This document shows positions 62,604-64,000 of a stretch of 64,000 nucleotides of DNA, piece after piece. The notes below the pieces were generated by a model. The model did no database searches. It was given only the letters and a program-made list of their open reading frames with translations, and had not been told where the DNA came from. The stretch is from CAVVDT01 sp963747005 (GTDB lineage: Bacteria; Pseudomonadota; Alphaproteobacteria; Rhizobiales; Aestuariivirgaceae): positions 62,001 through 126,000 of the forward strand of contig CAVVDT010000011.1 of assembly GCA_963747005.1 (NCBI GenBank). The letters are read 5' to 3'. The position numbers and the translations under genes are program-made. Position 1 is the first letter of the stretch. The number at the start of each line of letters is the position of its first letter.

Positions 62604-64000
62604 ATGGCGACAGACTATGAAAATTTCATCGCTACCGACGGCCGCGACGACCTCATCAAGCAGGTGCGCAAGAAGATCGACGCCCTCGGCATCCAGTATC
62701 TGTATCTGCAGTTCGTCTCCATCACCGGCCGCATCATGGGCAAGGGCATCCCGGCCGACCATTGGGAGAACGTGGCCAACGGCGGCTTCCAGCTCGTCTA
62801 TGGCGCCACCGTCAACCTGTTCCTGAACCGCCGCGGCGAATATCTCGGCTACGGCCCGGAGGCGGCCGAACTGGTGGGCGTGCCCGAACCCGAAACCTTC
62901 ATGCAGCTTCCCTGGGACAAGCGGGTGGCGCGTTTGTGGTGCACGCTGTTCCGCAACCGCGAGGAGCGCAACGATCCCGGCGCCTTCCTCACCGCCGACT
63001 GCCGCGGCAACTTGAGGCGCATCCACAACCAGTTCCAGAAGGACCACGGCTATCATCTGCGTGCCGGCACCGAGCCGGAGATGATGTGGCTGAAGAAGGA
63101 CGCCAACGGCAATCCCGACGGCGGCTTCTCCAACCCCTATTGCTATCACATCGACCAGTTCGAAAGCCTCAGGCCCGTCTACATGAAGGTGCTGGAATAT
63201 GCCCGCGCCATGGGCCTCGACATGATCCAGGGCGACCACGAGGACGCCCCCGGCCAGCTCGAGCTCAACTGGAACTACGACGATGTCCTGCGCAACGCCG
63301 ACCGCCTCACCACCTATCGCCAGCTTTGCGCCCAGGTGGCCCGCGAGTTCGGTCTCATCGCCTGCTTCATGTCAAAACCCTTCATGGGCGTCTCGGCCTC
63401 GGGCTGCCACCACAACATTTCCCTGTGGTCGGGCGGCAAGGACGAACTGAAAGCCACCGGCAACGATCCCAAGAACCTGCCCGGCATGAATGAGAACTTC
63501 ATGTACCGGCGGGGCGGTGAAAACCACTTCATGCCCGATACCGATGATCGCCAGCTTCCCGGCAAGATCGGCCTCCACGCCATCGGCGGCATCGTCAAGC
63601 ATCTGGGCGGCCTCACCGCCATCGGCTGCTCGACGGTCAACTCCTACCGCCGCTTGTGGGATACCGGTTTCTGGGCGCCGGTCTTCGCCGACTGGGGTTT
63701 CCAGAACCGCACCACGGGCCTGCGCGTTTCGGCGCCGGGACGGTTTGAGTACCGCGCCGTCGATTCCATGGTGAACCCCTACCTGATGGCCTCCGGCATC
63801 TTGCGTGCCATGGATGATGGCCTCAACAACAAGATCGACCCGGGCAAGCCGGAAGAGCGCAACATCTACCAGGCCATGGAAGCCGGCAAGCAGGTGCGTC
63901 GCCTGCCCATGACCCTGGGCGACTCGCTCGAGGCCCTGAAGAAGGATGACGTCATCCGCTCGGCCATGCCCGGCGAGATGCACCGCCTCTATGACGAGTA
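62604..64000 (+). CDS. GlnT/GmaS-type glutamine synthetase family protein, 3' end beyond window
   Basis: ATG 62604, open to the last base; at least 465 residues. The glutamine-synthetase catalytic domain is complete: RAGTEPEMMW, QGDHEDAPGQLELNW, GVSASGCHHNISLW, IGCSTVNSYRRLWD and SAPGRFEYRAVDSMVNPYLMASG. GlnT and gamma-glutamylmethylamide synthetase (GmaS) are sister groups: GmaS joins methylamine to glutamate in the N-methylglutamate pathway, GlnT uses ammonia. Sequence alone does not settle which. The SoxB-like gene directly ahead (96 bp) suggests use of a methylated amine. The family is normally only slightly longer than this, so little is missing. Confidence 0.85.
   Translation, partial: MATDYENFIATDGRDDLIKQVRKKIDALGIQYLYLQFVSITGRIMGKGIPADHWENVANGGFQLVYGATVNLFLNRRGEYLGYGPEAAELVGVPEPETFMQLPWDKRVARLWCTLFRNREERNDPGAFLTADCRGNLRRIHNQFQKDHGYHLRAGTEPEMMWLKKDANGNPDGGFSNPYCYHIDQFESLRPVYMKVLEYARAMGLDMIQGDHEDAPGQLELNWNYDDVLRNADRLTTYRQLCAQVAREFGLIACFMSKPFMGVSASGCHHNISLWSGGKDELKATGNDPKNLPGMNENFMYRRGGENHFMPDTDDRQLPGKIGLHAIGGIVKHLGGLTAIGCSTVNSYRRLWDTGFWAPVFADWGFQNRTTGLRVSAPGRFEYRAVDSMVNPYLMASGILRAMDDGLNNKIDPGKPEERNIYQAMEAGKQVRRLPMTLGDSLEALKKDDVIRSAMPGEMHRLYDE

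Noticed and set aside
1..64000. tRNA genes, prophage, insertion sequences
   Set aside because: No clover-leaf-like sequences, transposase, integrase or phage structural genes were seen by reading; a tRNA or mobile-element scan was not possible here.

Overview
The window reads as chromosomal DNA of a high-GC alphaproteobacterium, most like a Hyphomicrobiales (rhizobial) or Rhodobacterales lineage. The clues are consistently high-GC codon use, many TAT-type substrate-binding proteins, several TadG-like proteins, an SHP/DHC/cytochrome b561 cluster, and GntR/FCD and LysR regulators next to catabolic operons. I found no rRNA, tRNA, CRISPR array, prophage or insertion sequence.

Layout. 1-2.6 kb: the end of a ChaC-type gamma-glutamylcyclotransferase, then a RACo-like corrinoid activator. 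2.8-7.8 kb: three TadG-like surface or pilus-associated proteins, two with a von Willebrand A domain, separated by AT-rich regulatory gaps. 8-17 kb: a one-carbon block with two MttB-superfamily methyltransferases, an MtrH/DHPS-type methyltetrahydrofolate methyltransferase and a MetF-like reductase, interleaved with small secreted proteins and three tandem orphan MlaC-like proteins. With the activator at 0.6-2.6 kb this is most of a corrinoid-dependent demethylation pathway, but no corrinoid protein is present. 17-29 kb: three RTX calcium-binding proteins and an RTX gene remnant, around an amidase, a cytochrome b561-DHC / SHP / DHC operon and a dienelactone hydrolase. 29-32.5 kb: a PiuC-like hydroxylase with a secreted partner, and a frameshifted family 5 solute-binding protein.

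32.5-42.8 kb: a CoA-transferase, a bacterial SABATH-type carboxyl methyltransferase, an Ldh_2 dehydrogenase, a caspase-like protein, a DUF3726-like protein with a 570-residue partner, an EptA-like transferase and a CDP-alcohol phosphatidyltransferase. 42.9-54 kb: a phosphonate/phosphate region with a PotD-type ABC importer, a Na/Pi symporter, PhnX and PhnW for 2-aminoethylphosphonate, a core-MetE protein and a LysR regulator. 54-57 kb: a tandem pair of TadG/vWA genes, both broken by several small indels. 57-64 kb: a nitrilase-family amidase, then a PhyH dioxygenase, DMT exporter and GntR regulator divergent from a SoxB-like FAD oxidoreductase and a GlnT-type glutamine synthetase that runs off the end.

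How the parts fit. Two themes recur: use of methylated nitrogen compounds (MttB/MtrH/MetF/RACo; SoxB-like/GlnT) and use of phosphonates (PhnW/PhnX, transporter, symporter). A third is surface and secreted proteins (TadG, RTX). Substrates for the methyltransferases, the SABATH enzyme and the SoxB-like/GlnT pair are inferred from family only. Single-base indels in three genes could be real decay or base-calling errors; the sequence alone cannot decide.
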